Source: Globodera rostochiensis
Taxonomy: Eukaryota; Nematoda; Chromadorea; Rhabditida; Heteroderidae
Length of the DNA: 64,000 bases
Direction of reading: 5' to 3'
NCBI GenBank assembly: GCA_018350325.1
Contig: JAEVLN010000011.1
Span: 1,174,449-1,238,448, forward strand
The notes under the pieces were generated by a model, which was not told the DNA's origin, searched no databases, and saw only the letters and a list, made by a program, of their open reading frames with translations. The position numbers and the translations under genes are program-made. The number at the start of each line of letters is the position of its first letter. The stretch's first letter is position 1. Positions 42,543 to 54,689 of this stretch are shown piece by piece.

Positions 42543-42679
42543 CCGGCCGGCCGTCGATGTCTTCCCGCTAAATCCCTCCCCCGTCCGTAAAAGTATTTGC
42601 ATTTTCCCTTTTCCCCCAACTTTTGCGTTTTTGAGCCAAATAATTGCTTAAAATGGTTGCTTTTTATATGTGAGTTAAT
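42543..42679. repeat. 137-bp direct repeat, left copy
   Basis: It begins CCGGCCGGCCGTCGA and ends ATATGTGAGTTAAT. Nearly identical to 46255-46391 in the same orientation. It truncates the helicase gene. A second shared word, AGCTTAACGATA..TCTACGATTCGAA, lies 190-200 bases further on in both places. Confidence 0.8.
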
Positions 42680-43001
42680 AAATGGTTTAATTCCTTAAAT
42701 TTGCACATAAATTTATAAAAATTGGGATTGGACAATTATCAAAAATAAATAGTAAACAAATTCAATTAAAAACCCATTAAAAATTGACAAAAAGTTCCTA
42801 AAAACCCACAAAAAGCATCTTGCTTATCAAAAAAACCACAAAAAGATGCTAAAGCAGCAGTCGGAACCCTAGCTTAACGATACCTTTAACTCTACGATTC
42901 GAAACGAATGTCTGAATCCGGAACAGCTCGTTCCCCCCCTCCCCCCCCCCCCCCGAGTCGTTCCCCCCCCCCCCCCCCCCCCCGCTATTTCCTCGCCTTA
43001 G
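42680..43001. other. AT-rich then C-homopolymer tract
   Basis: No gene. C runs lie at 42937-42954 and 42964-42983. These mark the break before the MATH-domain remnant. Confidence 0.6.
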
Positions 43002-43191
43002 GTAATGCCAATTCTGCAAGTCGGAGCTGTGAACAGTTTGTTAGAATTGAGGTGAACAAAAAAATGTCTTAATTTTTTATTCTATTTTACAGGAAGTTAT
43101 GGACCCGGAGAATGGCTTATACAATGAGAAGGAGGACGCTGCGACGTTCAAAGCCGAAGTGATCACTGAAGAGCCCAAAGGAATGGCGTAA
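43002..43191 (+). pseudogene. C-terminal exons of a MATH-domain protein (remnant)
   Basis: Exons 43002-43051 and 43093-43191 are joined in phase 0 by a 41-nt intron. They encode [17 protein letters not shown], then [20 protein letters not shown], then [11 protein letters not shown] and a stop. The pattern FV.IE...DP.NGLY...D..TFKAEV..EEP is the end of a nematode MATH (TRAF-like) domain, a substrate-binding module of ubiquitin-ligase adaptors. The upstream exons are missing; poly-C tracts and the repeat at 42543 lie where they should be. It is probably a broken copy. Confidence 0.55.
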
Positions 43192-43673
43192 GGTTTGTTT
43201 TGAAACTGATCTGATCAGGCTGGATAATGTTTCTACTGATCAGATGATGCATCATTTTTGGTCAGTCCGTCCAAAACAATTTCTTCTCTTTTCTCATATT
43301 CAATGCAAATTTGGTTTTAGCGCTGTGCGCCTCTAGTTTCGACCTCCCGTCATGAAAATCGTCGACCCCCAAGTGCCAATGTTGAGACTATTTTGCCATT
43401 TTTCAAAATTATTAAGAAAAACTGCAATCGATTCGACTAAAAATACATATTATTGTGAAACCAATAATTTTATTTGATGAAATAATAAACTGTTCAATTT
43501 CTTTTTGTTCATTTTTTTGGTTGTTTTGCGAAAAATTTGGCAAAAATCATTGTATTCGATATTCTAGGTATGGTTTTTTGGTCTTTCAATATAATACATA
43601 TAGCAAAATAGAAAAGAAACAAAGCCACATTCATTTCAAATAACGATAATAAAGGGAAAAAATCGCTCTTTTT

Positions 43674-43774
43674 TTCATTGGGACTGTAAAAGAGGACGGA
43701 TAGGCCAAATGCTTGCCCAAAGTGATCAGACATTTTTGGAGATGATCAAAAATCCGGTGATCAGTCCCCGTCAC
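43674..43774. repeat. 101-bp inverted repeat, left arm
   Basis: It starts TTCATTGGGACTGTAAAAG and ends GTGATCAGTCCCCGTCAC. It is the reverse complement of 45729-45829, apparently over the full 101 bp. The pair encloses the F-box-like gene. Each arm has four GATC sites. Confidence 0.85.
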
Positions 43775-44288
43775 TGAAATTTAATTATTCAAAAAAATTA
43801 TTTAGGGTTCCGATGAAGCTTAGCCTAAAAACAATTCGCTTTTAAACAATATTTTTGTCTTTTGATTGAATAAATGTGAGCAAAATTGAAAATTGGAATG
43901 GAAGAAACAAAAATATTAATAGCCGATCAAAAAATGTTTGCGTAAGTGGACAAAATGTCCTCAATAGGGTAATCAGTCGTTTTTTCCTTATTTCAAAAAT
44001 TTCAAATCAAAAACCGTTTTAAATTCTCAATTTTATTTTATACTGTCAATTCATAATCAGCGCATCAAATAACATATTTTCATGCAAGTTTAGAATAAAA
44101 ATATTTCCACAAATTTTGACCAAAGGGTCCCCCCTCAATCAAATCAACAAAATTAAGTGAATCACGGGGGCACGACGACAAAAGGCCCGAATTCATAAAA
44201 GAATTCATCAACCTTCTAAAAAAACACTACCGAATTGTTTTAGGCTAAACTTTATCGGAACCCCTAAATAATTGGATTTTCTACAAAA

Positions 44289-45556
44289 ATGTCGGACAAC
44301 GAAAGCGACGAAGAGCAGCAACAGCAAATGGAAGAAGTGTAAGTTTATTTCCTAATTAATCAATTAAAAGCAATAAATCCCCAAATTTCAGTTCCATTTG
44401 TGCCGACGTTTGGCTCGAAATCTTTGCCTTCGTTAGCCCTCTTCAACTCGGACATTTAATGGCATTGATCAGTGATCGATTCGACGTTTTGGTGGACGAA
44501 CACTTCAAATTGAGGAAATGGTCGCTGAGTTGGCTGCAAATTCGTCGTGCAACTGATGGAAATAGCGCACAATTTGTCAACCGCTCCGGTAAACAGCTGC
44601 CAATTCCGCAAGGACCACTTCCAAGCAAAGTGATCGGCTTCGAACGCATTTGGATAAGGTCATTGCCATCATAAAACTATTTTAATGATTTTGTATAATT
44701 TTTAGGTACATCGACCAACCCGTCATCGAATTCCTTCAACGCATTCGCCGACTTTTCAACTCTTGCGGGACAAATGTGTGGATCACAACTTCCGACGACC
44801 AAAGCCGCAGTTGGGAAATTATTTGGCAAAAGATTTGTCCGTTCGTCAACAACAACTGTTGCCGCTTTCTTCTTTTTCGCCCCTCTCAATTGGACAATTT
44901 GCGACAATTCTCTCCGACTGTTCTTCGCAACTGCGCAAATCTCCGAATGATCGATTCCGTTGAACTTTTCCCCGCATTTCCGGCCGAAGACAATGCCGGC
45001 GCTTCTTCTGGTCAAGCCATGGCCAAATGGTTGCTGACTGCCCGTGAAGACGGTCGTCCGAAGATGCTTTGTTGTCGCTTTTATTCGGAAGGAATGGAAG
45101 AACTCAAATGGGTAATTCTTTCATTTTTATATCAATTTGAGAGTTATTATTCTCTTTGTTTTTAGGCTTTTGTCAATGCCATCGACCCGGCCAATTTCTT
45201 CATCAGATTTTGGTTTTATGGGGAGGACGACAACTTTGTGCCATTTGAGCTGAAGAACAATTTGACGGGGGAGCGATTGACTTTGCGAAAAATGGACGAA
45301 GTCAATTGGATGTTGGTGCGTTGTCCGATTGCGCGAGAAGAAGCAAAATGGGCCGAGTGGGAGGAGGAGACAATTCAGTGGAAATGGATTTGGTGGACCC
45401 GTCAACGGAATCGCATCGTCATAGACTTCAAAGACAGTGACATCGGCGACCGGTAAGTGAATGAAATTCTCTCAAAATTCGTTTTTTTATTGTTAAAATT
45501 TTTCTTATTTCAGGAAGGTTAAGGCAAAGACAGGAAGAATGTGTTTGATCGCTTGA
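44289..45556 (+). CDS. F-box-like protein
   Basis: Five exons, 44289-44338, 44392-44658, 44706-45111, 45166-45452 and 45514-45556, join in frame to 350 residues with GT-AG introns of 47-61 nt. An acidic, Gln-rich start (MSDNESDEEQQQQMEEV) is followed at about residues 18-60 by an F-box-like segment (CADVWLEIFAFVSPLQLGHL, then MALISDRFDVLVDEHFKLRK). The remaining 290 residues are a Trp- and Phe-rich region (WEIIWQKICPFVNNN, DPANFFIRFWFYGEDDNF, W.WWTRQRNRIVIDF), as in large nematode F-box families. The likely role is an SCF ubiquitin-ligase substrate adaptor. This rests on the F-box pattern, with no check of Skp1-binding residues. A short paralogue is at 55969. The gene lies between 101-bp inverted repeats and its 5' flank is itself partly palindromic (43803-43840 against 44225-44270). 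Confidence 0.8.
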
Positions 45557-45728
45557 GCAAGCAACGAAGTGAATGGACGGACAGAGAGGACGAACGAATT
45601 TAATGGATGAAATTCAAACAGAAAATCGGATTAATGGGAATATAATTGTTGGGTTCACTCATTTGCTGTATTAATATTGGAATTCGTATATTATTTGTTG
45701 TACTCATTCTATCATGAAAATAAAAAAT

Positions 45729-45829
45729 GTGACGGGGACTGATCACCGGATTTTTGATCATCTCCAAAAATGTCTGATCACTTTGGGCAAGCATTTGGCC
45801 TATCCGTCCTCTTTTACAGTCCCAATGAA
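45729..45829. repeat. 101-bp inverted repeat, right arm
   Basis: Reverse complement of 43674-43774, starting GTGACGGGGACTGATCACC and ending CTTTTACAGTCCCAATGAA. It lies 170 bases after the F-box stop codon. Confidence 0.85.
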
Positions 45830-46254
45830 AATGATTTGTGGTTGAAAGATGCTTCTTCCCAAATCCCAATGCACCCCCCAACCACAGCAGTTTCCATTTA
45901 ATCACCCCCCCCCCCCCCTCCCCCCATATGCCGTATAAACTAACAAATAAATTTGTAAATTTCAAATTTTAGTTTGATTTATTTTGAGTTTTTAGACGCT
46001 TTGCTGCTTACTCTTCGTCAGCCTTTGTTTTGTTCAAATCTTTTTCACTTATTGCAGTTAAATCGGCAGAAGGTCCTGTGGCCTAACGGATTCCGTTCAC
46101 CCCGATTCTGACAAAAATTCCATCAAAAATGGAACAAATTTCAAAAGCATTAATTTTATCCCCAGTTCACCAATCTCAGGCAAAAAAAAATTAAAACGAA
46201 TTTATTTTTATGTAAATAAATTATTTTATCGTTTTTAAGTAACAGAAAATAAAG
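45830..46254. other. Intergenic spacer
   Basis: No gene seen. Poly-C tracts lie at 45906-45917 and 45921-45925; AT-rich after that. Confidence 0.4.
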
Positions 46255-46391
46255 CCGGCCGGCCGTCGACGTCTTCCCGTTAAATCCCTCCCCCGTCCGT
46301 AAAAATATTTGCATTTTCGCTTTTTCCCCAACTTTTGCGTTTTTGAGCCAAAGAATTGCTTAAAATGGTTGCTTTTTATATATGAGTTAAT
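46255..46391. repeat. 137-bp direct repeat, right copy
   Basis: Matches 42543-42679 from CCGGCCGGCCGTCGA to ATGAGTTAAT with a few substitutions. The two copies bracket the MATH remnant and the F-box gene. Confidence 0.8.
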
Positions 46392-49300
46392 TTATTTTGG
46401 TCCAAATACACACGGACCGCCAGAGGCTTCAACCGTTACCAATTCAGACAGTTTAAAAACGATTCAGAAGCTCTCGTAGAATTGAATTGGCAAGCGAAAG
46501 GTTTACGATTGGACATTATGACCAGAAAACCCCCAAAATCGGGGTTTTTAGACTTTTTCAAGTTTTCTGACCACAATTTTTTTGAGACTTGCCCAATTGC
46601 AAAACTTTAGCTTAACGATAGCTTCAGCTCTACGATTCGAATGGCTTTCCGAATGTCTGAAAAGTTGGAGCATTTAAAAATATGCCATATTTTTTTGCCA
46701 TATTTTTGGACCCTAGCTCCGGCAACTCTGGGTGGGCCGTCTACGACAATCAGAAACATGCAAAAATTTTAAACCAAAAATAGTAATTTTTACTCTCGCG
46801 TTGGTTGTGTTGCGTGCGGTACCAGTGTACTGCTCCAACAAATTATATTTTTGTTCGTCGTCGTTCCACTTTTTTGTGACCAATTTGTTGCGCTTTGTCC
46901 CCATGCCTTTACAACATAAAAAACGACGCAGAGTCCGATTGGTGATTTTTGGCTGCTGATTGATGATAATTGAGTCCCCGGCGGCCCCGACACTCGTCGG
47001 GGGTGTTCCCCGCATGCAAAAATTACCCCCCTCCCCGTCCCCGCACTTTGCTGTCCTTAAACGTTACGAACACAAATTCAGTGCCAGGACATTTGAGTTC
47101 CTCTCGGCTTATACATGACTAGAGTCGAGATTTATATGGACTAAAAATGCCTAAAATATTGGCAAAACAACCAAAAAGTGCCAAATATGGGCTATAAACA
47201 CCAAAAAGTGCCAAATATAGACTAAAAATCCCCAAAATCTGGGCTATAAACACCAAAAAGTGCCAAAATATGTCCTAACTCGAAAAAGATTGGAATGCTT
47301 TAAAAGTTTTGCAAGTTTTAAATAAGCTAGGCGATGAAAAGGTTAGAACAACAAATTGTCACACAAATTTCATTTTTGTGTATTAAATACCCAATAATGA
47401 TTTTTTGGCATGGGAAGAATGCATTCAATCGCATAGCTTTTGCTTTAAATAAAATGTTCTTCGTTCTTTACACTTTCGAATGGTGTCAAAAGTCCGTCTG
47501 AATCGGTTAAGCCTAAAAAAAGTTATGGCCATCGGCACGCCAGCACTGAACTGGCTCGGCGCTGAATTGTCTGTCGTCCACCGATCAGCCACCCCCCCCC
47601 CCCCGCCCATTCACTTCTTCGCGCCCCATTTTCCCCCCGTCCGTCCAATCGCCCCGATTTTCATTGTGTCGTCCGTCCCGTCACTTTCGAGAAGGGTTTT
47701 CTGTGTGTGTGTGAATATTTGTTGTACGACGGACGGACTGTGCGCGTATTGTTGTTGTTGGGGGAGTGAGTGAGTGAGTCCCCCGCGCGCCCCTCACTCG
47801 CGCGCCCAAAGTCGAGAATCGAGAATTTGCGGGAGATACAGCTCCATCTTCTACCTCTCTCTCTGTCCTTCTTATTGCCCAATCGGTTGGCGCTGATCGC
47901 TGATCGAAGACATCGTTCAAATTTTCAGCAATTATACGTCAATAGTTTTTGCTACATGTTTAAACACAATGACTGAATGAACTGACCCCGGACCTGCGCA
48001 TCGGCAAAAGTCGTTTTTAAATTTTAAATTTTCTTACTAAAATTCTTTTCCCATCTTATTAATGTAGTTACCTGAATTTTTGTAATATTTGGACCGGATT
48101 TTCACTTATTTTGCGAGAACAGCAGCCTTGAAGACAATGATCAGACCCCTATTGGCCTGTACCAATAATCGTAGAATGATTTCAATCAAATGTAGTGTGC
48201 CCGTCTGATCTGATCAGATCAGTTGACTCGCATGAATTGACTCTTTAAAGTTTTTTACATATTAAATTTTAATAAATTTTTGTTCAAAAACTCTGCACAT
48301 TCGCGCCATTAAATTCAGTTTTTATGCCTGTGCTTCAAGCGGATTTTAGCACTTAATCTGCCGATTTCCACAAATGTTGGCCTTCAAATAATGCTTTTGT
48401 CCTTCATCCAGATAATCTCTCCTGACTGACCATCAATCATTTTCTGATGGGAATGGACAGACCCAACAAAAATTGTGTGAATCCCCCATTCATTTTTATG
48501 CTGGAAAAGTTTTTATTGTTAACTAGCGATCAACATTTTGTAAATAATTCCTCTGAACCAGACAGAACATGGCCCCGGGGATTTGGGGAAGTGCTGCTTG
48601 ATCAGGATTGCCTAGATCAAAATTTAGGACGAGTGAATAATGTGTGATTTGTACTAGAGACCGGTCGAGATCGGAGCCCAGGCCCGACGCAATCCCGAAA
48701 ATCCCCAATCCCAAACAATTCAAAAAAAGGGTTCGGTTGGGTTTCCGATGCCGGGATCCCGAATTCAATCCCGCGCAATCCCGACTGAACCCCGATCCCG
48801 TCCGTTCTTTAATTAGAACTTTTTTTATGCCTTCTTATTATCACGCAAGCTCTGCACTATAAGTGCATGGGTTTTCGTTCATTCAAATGTCCATTTTCCC
48901 GCCAAAAATTGAGTTGGAGGATTACTTACTCTCACTGATCAGCGCCGCGGGGGGGGGGGAGGCCACTCTCAACTCAAATTGAGTGAATATAATCAAAAGT
49001 ATGTGCGGCGGGGGTGGACGGACAGAGCACCCACAACAAATGCAATACAATGCAAACACACACAATGCAGCAAGCAGAGCCAGCAGAAAGGATCGCGCAA
49101 TTCGCACAATTTATTCCTCCCAACCCCCGCGGGGATATTATTGGTGCCCGTTGTGCAAATTCAACACACAATACTTTTTGCTAAATGAAAGAAAGAATTG
49201 CAAATTTTAGTGGTATGAAGTTTTTGTTGCTCTAAAATGAAAGAAAAAAATGAAATTTTTTCACCGTTAAGTCTTTGGGTCCCGAACATGAATCCGAAAA

Positions 49301-49559
49301 TTTGCAGCGGATCCCGGACAAAATTTGCAGAGGATCCGCGCATTTTGTGCCGTTCTGTCTCATCGGATGACAACATTTGGTATAGTATTCAGCCCTTTTA
49401 TGGCCTTAATTTATTCCATCCATTATTTTTGGAATTTATTTTACACCTTTCCTTTTCATTTACATTTATTCCCAACGATTCTTACATATTTTTGAAAAAT
49501 TAGAAAGAAGCGCTTTGAACGAATTAATCGCATTATTATGTCTTTAAATATATTCTCAT
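46392..49559. other. Long region without a supported gene
   Basis: Short frames occur (for example 46713-47015 on the minus strand, with MGTKRNKLVTKKWNDDEQKY, which could be an exon) but none joins to a recognisable protein. The stretch 47140-47280 has three copies of an interspersed AACACCAAAAAGTGCCAAA word. A GC-rich tract at 47580-47820 contains C runs. The segment 48680-48800 has repeated AATCCCGA words, and CGCGGGGGGGGG is at 48947. Confidence 0.35.
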
Positions 49560-49575
49560 TTTCATATCCTCCCGT

Positions 49576-50096
49576 GATCAGAGAGAGACTAGACACGGAA
49601 TTGACCGATCGAGATCCCAATCGGTCCGGGCTCTGATCAGAAGGTTTCCGAACTTATTGACCAGCATGAACTTTGGTGAGAACTTGTTATGGCAAGCAAA
49701 TAAAACGAATTGCGACCGTTGACCGATCACCTCCATCGGTGTGGGTTTTGTTCTCCGGATCAGTGAGTGCGAAGCGATCGGCGAATAACCCATTTTAATA
49801 ACCGATCAGATCACATTGATCAACAACATTCCTGTGTTAAACAACCGGATGTGTATGTCAATGGAGCGATTTTTTAGCATTATTAATTATATTTTACATT
49901 TTGGGGATTCCTGATCGTGCGATCAGCACTCTTGAACAAAGTCTTGATCACCACAACTCCATAATGTATGATCACTAAAATTGACCGGGATCGCCATTCC
50001 TTTACAAAGTTTGATCACGATACTAATCCGACTCCCGACAAAGTTTTGATCACAAAGACTGATCGGATCACCGCTGTTCACGACTATCTCTGATCT
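49576..50096. repeat. GATC-dense cluster 1
   Basis: I count 20 GATC sites (mostly TGATCA, CGATCA, TGATCG) in about 540 bases, where about two are expected by chance. There is no fixed repeat period and no open frame of note. Confidence 0.7.
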
Positions 50097-52660
50097 TGAA
50101 CGCTGACGAATCTCGATTGCGACACAGTTCTAAACCAAAAATTTGTCCATTCATTTCAATTCCAGAGATTGTAAACCCGAATGAAAGTGTGTAACAGATG
50201 CGCAAACATACATCCCCCGAGGGGAAATGCATTCAAATCTCCTTATCCAGCCAGCAGATGATCATCCCCTTCCCGCCGGGTTGGGTCAATCCGCCCCACA
50301 GGGGCGCGATGTCTGCGCGAATGGATGCCCTTCCCTCCCATCGTCCAGTGCCCCCCCCCCGCGGGGATTGAAACTCTCTCAGCGCTCATTTCCCCTACGG
50401 GGGTGAGCTGACCCCCTCCCCACTTTCAATGACCTCGTTCTCTCTGCCCGTTGAGAGAGGTGTGTCGTCATTTCCATTATATTATTATTTAATGGGGCAG
50501 AGACGAAAAGGGTGTTTAGTTTAAAATGCGATCAAATTTAAAAATGCTTTTTTCGAACTGATCAAATCGTGAAATTTTTGTTAATTTTGCGATTTGTTTT
50601 CCAAAATTCAGCAATTTCTTTTAAATTCGGTGCATTTTGAAAATCCCATTCAAAAAGTATTTATTTATGAACAATACATAAATAATTTTTAATGTTCATA
50701 TTTTTTTATTATTATTTATTTATTCTCCCCTCCCCACGTTATTCCGACGCAAAATTTTTGACGTGACACAATTTCGCCCGAGGCGACACTCCCCCGCCAA
50801 TTTGCATATAAATATTATAAAGAGGCAGAACGAAAATTGCGCCCCAAGCAAATTAAATGGAAATTCGCCCGAGGCATTAAAAAATGACCCATTTTTTATG
50901 CCCTAAAGCTCAAAATCAACGCGGCGCAACAATTTCACTCATTCATTCGTTGTTCCATTCATTTTCACTGAATTCAAAAAGTGCAAAATTAAATTGAAAA
51001 TTTTTAAAAGCGATGGATTTTGTTTTTGCCGCCAACGCCAAATTTTATTTGAAAGTTTTCAAAAATTGATTTTTTTTTGTGGGTGAAATATTTTATAATT
51101 TGGGGTACCGATTAGTTTTTTTCCTTTTTTTCTGTCAATTTTATTTTTGATAAATTCCGTTCCGGTCTCTCAATTTTTTTATATAACCTAATCCGGTTTT
51201 TGCTGATCTTTTGAATGAACCCGATCGAGATTTATAAATGACCCAGTTTCTACACAATCGGCGACATTCCTCCGACTGAATGATATTTTAGTACTTTTTT
51301 GCTCCCCCTTATTTTGTTGATAAAATTTTGGGAGGTTTCGCCGTCCCTTTTAGCAATTTTTGGTCATTTGGTCACAATTTATGAAAGGGTTTTTTTGCTA
51401 ATAATCACACAAAACTAAACACTCTCTGCCCCCTCTCTTTCTCTGTCCCGTCTTTTTTCTCCACTTTCTCTTTCTCTGTCGCCCCTTTTTTTGTTGCTAA
51501 TGAATAATTAATTAATTTTGATGTTCCTCTACATAATCTAATCAACGCGCAAAAACAGCAGCATTAATTTGCACGCGAACAAAAAAAGCCATTTATTTAT
51601 TTCGTCTACCAATTTTTTGTTTATAAAACTGGTTTTCATGCAAAACGCCAATTTTGCTATTTTCGAATCCGTTTTATATGCACCCGCGCGGATTTTGGAG
51701 CCAACCAAAAATAACAAATTTTCATTCTCGCCCACTCACTGCCCCTTTCTAAATTGTGCTACCCCCGTAAAACGACGAAATTTCCACAATTGTCCCCCCC
51801 CCCCGCCCTCTAAATTTCATTGATAATTTAAACCGAAAAAAACCGAACCCCGGTTTTTAGTACCTATTTTGGAACTTTTTACCTATTTTAGGTACCTATT
51901 TTGAGATTTTTCGAACCTAAAAACCTTATTTGTTAGCCCTGTTGATAAAACAGCCCCCGCACCCATATTCCACAAAATCCTCCCCCCCCACCCTCCCAGA
52001 TTTTCTTAGTCCCAAAAACAAAGCATTTGCTTGACCACCCTCCCCACCCACCAAAAAACGCACTATTCTTAAGCCCCCCCCCCCCCCCCCCCCTCCCGTC
52101 TTTGCCAACTCCCTCTTAAAGGTTTTCATCAACCTGCCTCCATAGCAAGGGGGTGCAGGCGCGCGCGCCTGTCCCGCCCGCCCGTCGCTCGCGCCTCGCG
52201 TTTTTGGGCCCACCTGCATTTTTTTTTGTTTGCCGTAGGCGCCATCCCCGTTCCACAGGCTATAAAAATGCAATTTTTTGACAGTTAACCCCCCCCCCTC
52301 GCTTCTCACTATTTATGACCTCAAAAAACGCACTGTTCCTTAGGCACATTCTCATTTGCTGGAACACAACGTTCGTCCCCCCCCCCCCCCATCTCACGTT
52401 ATCAACAACAATTTTGGCGTTAAGTGCTAATCAAAAACCGGTTCCCCCCTCCGCTCAATCAGAAAAGTAATGAAACAATTTTTCCGTCACAAATTTGTTG
52501 ATTCAATCAGCAACAAATTGGCCTTGAAAATGCACGACGCACCACAGAAACTAAACAAAAACGTGCAATTGAGAAAATGGAAAAAACGAAAACTTTTTTC
52601 TCAGTCAATTTCACCAATTTTGACCACTTTTTGATTGTGACAAATGTTTGCTAATCAGAT
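50097..52660. other. Region without a supported gene
   Basis: GC-rich stretches (50270-50450) with C runs, then AT-rich DNA. C runs lie at 51786-51794 and 52075-52092. The minus-strand frame at 51926-52309 is low-complexity Gly from poly-C and is rejected. Confidence 0.35.
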
Positions 52661-52669
52661 AGTGACCAT

Positions 52670-52840
52670 GACCCAGATCAACATGATCAGAAGGGCCCTG
52701 ATCACGAATAGGGTGTCCCAGATCAACATGATCAGGATGACTCTGATCACGAATAGGTGACCAAACCGTGTTAAGATCACACTGAAATCCTGTCCATTGA
52801 TCAGAGAGAAATCCCAGGTCGGATCAGGTCAAATCACCCT
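52670..52840. repeat. GATC-dense cluster 2 with a doubled 45-bp unit
   Basis: CAGATCAACATGATCAG..., CTGATCACGAATAGG occurs twice (about 52674-52719 and 52719-52764), with nine GATC sites in about 180 bases in total. Confidence 0.7.
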
Positions 52841-54059
52841 CCGAAATATTTTGGACCAAAGAAACATAACATATTTATATTTGGCGCATTTTAAATTTTT
52901 AGAATTTTCATAAAAAGATTTTTTTAATATTCAATAAAAAATAAGTTTTCTGGACCTTTTTTTTGAGACTGGTTGTTGTATATTATGTTCTTTTTTGTTT
53001 GTTCCCCCGAGGCGCAATTTTCGGATAAGCCCACAATGGCGAGGAGTGTAAAAGCCTAATCCCCGCAAGGCATAAAGCCGTCCAAAAAATGGAACCCTTT
53101 TTTTTTGTCGGCGCCTGAAAATGCATAAAATTGTAAGTGAAAATGTGTCGCGTTGGACGCGAGGCGCGGGACGGGGCGATAAGCTCCAATTATTTTGAAG
53201 AAAATGGAATGGGCGAATTTTTGTTGGAGATGACCCATTTTTGTGCATCCAGAAAAAGTTCGCCTCGAGCAGAAATGCGCCGCATTCATTCCCCATTCAA
53301 ATTTGTTGTTTGTTTGTTTCGAGACGCGCCACATCGACCCCCCCCCCCCACGGCGATTGATTCACATTGAATTTTGTTTCAAATTTCATAAAATAAATTG
53401 AGTTTAAATCGGGAATGCCATCGACAAATTCTCAAGAACTGGCAAATTAGAAAACCCCGAAAACCCCCAGAAAAAAGCCCCGGAAAATTAGAAAACTCAA
53501 CCAATTTAGAGACAGACCCCCGGCTAAATAGAAACAAAAAACCCGGCAAAATCCCCGGTAAAGCCCCTGACAAGCTAGAAAAAACATGGCAAAGTCTCCA
53601 GCAAATTGAAAAATCAGCGCTGACCCCGAAAAATCGGCAACAACTTTCCACCACATATAATGATTATGTTTTGTTTTTTAAACATTTGAAGGCACCGAAA
53701 TCCCATCAATAACCGGTGAATTTTTTTCCACACTTTCTGCAGGTGCTTTATATTATTCATATAAATCGGTTCACTGATTTTACATTTTCCACCAATTGAC
53801 TACAAATAAGCATTAAATATAGTTCAGAACGGATTCTGGCGCTAAGTTTAAACGGATCAACCAGTTCCCCCATTATTATCCCCCCGCTTCCCCCCCCCCC
53901 CCCACGGCGTTCACTCTGTGCACATTCAAATTGCTCTTTTACTTTTCGCTGTGTGATACCCCCCCCCCCCCGCCCACCACCACGAAATTGAATGAGAGAA
54001 TATAAGCACTGTCCATTTCCCGTTTTCACTATCCATCATGAATTCGCGCTGCCCACTAG
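52841..54059. other. Region without a supported gene
   Basis: The frame at 53398-53712 is a low-complexity AAATTAGAAAA/CCCCGG repeat. C runs lie at 53338-53349, 53891-53903 and 53960-53971. No domain was recognised. Confidence 0.35.
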
Positions 54060-54630
54060 CAGGAAGGTCGACTGATCGATCAGCTTTCGAGTTTTTGATC
54101 AAAACCGGAATCCTTTCTGATCCGATGCCAATCATTGTTTAGCTTAATCTCCTCCAACTGGCCCGAGACGGTCATTGTTATTAGAGCCAAAATTGAGGAG
54201 TTTGTCTGATCAGAGACCGAGAGGAGTTTGTCTGAACCGATCATAGAATGATCATTGTTATTAGAATTTGTCTAATCAGAGACCGATCATTGCATTATTG
54301 ACTCAAATTGAGGAGTTTGTTTGGTCAGAGAGAGACCCCGATCACTGATTATCCAAAAAATTTTTGACCTCTGAATTGTCCGATATTGATCATAACTTAC
54401 TTACCTATTTGCATACCTATGTAAAATTTTGGGGAACGATCTGGTCCGTAATCAATTATAGGTATTGGGTTGATCAAGTTTACACTGCGCGACTTTGATC
54501 AGAGTATATTCAGAACATGTTTTTGATGAGCTATTATATTATAAGTATTGATCACTTTTTATCCTATGATCAGTTTCCAAACATGGCTCTGATCATGATT
54601 AGATTAGATTACTTGCACAATGATCATAGA
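54060..54630. repeat. GATC-dense cluster 3
   Basis: Sixteen or more GATC sites, many as TGATCA or CCGATCA. Repeated words include GAGGAGTTTGTCTGA, ATCATTGTTATTAGA and CAGAGACCGATCA. It lies directly upstream of the Kunitz-type gene. Confidence 0.65.
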
Positions 54631-54689
54631 AAAACGATGCTTTTTAAATCAACAAAACGCCATGTTTTTTATTTCTTTAAAGTTGCAGA

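Noticed and set aside
38902..42602. Helicase, macro and OTU reading frames as separate frameshifted pseudogene pieces
   Set aside because: Every apparent frameshift coincides with a 40-108 nt GT-AG intron whose removal restores phase and a conserved motif.
46713..47015. 100-residue minus-strand frame with a plausible exon (KRNKLVTKKWNDDEQKY)
   Set aside because: A possible donor exists, but no adjoining exon or family could be found.
51926..52309. 127-residue minus-strand frame with Gly runs
   Set aside because: The Gly runs come from poly-C tracts. No homology or splice context.
53398..53712. 104-residue plus-strand frame rich in Lys and Pro
   Set aside because: Low-complexity repeat of AAATTAGAAAA and CCCCGG. 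No domain, and an equally open frame on the other strand.
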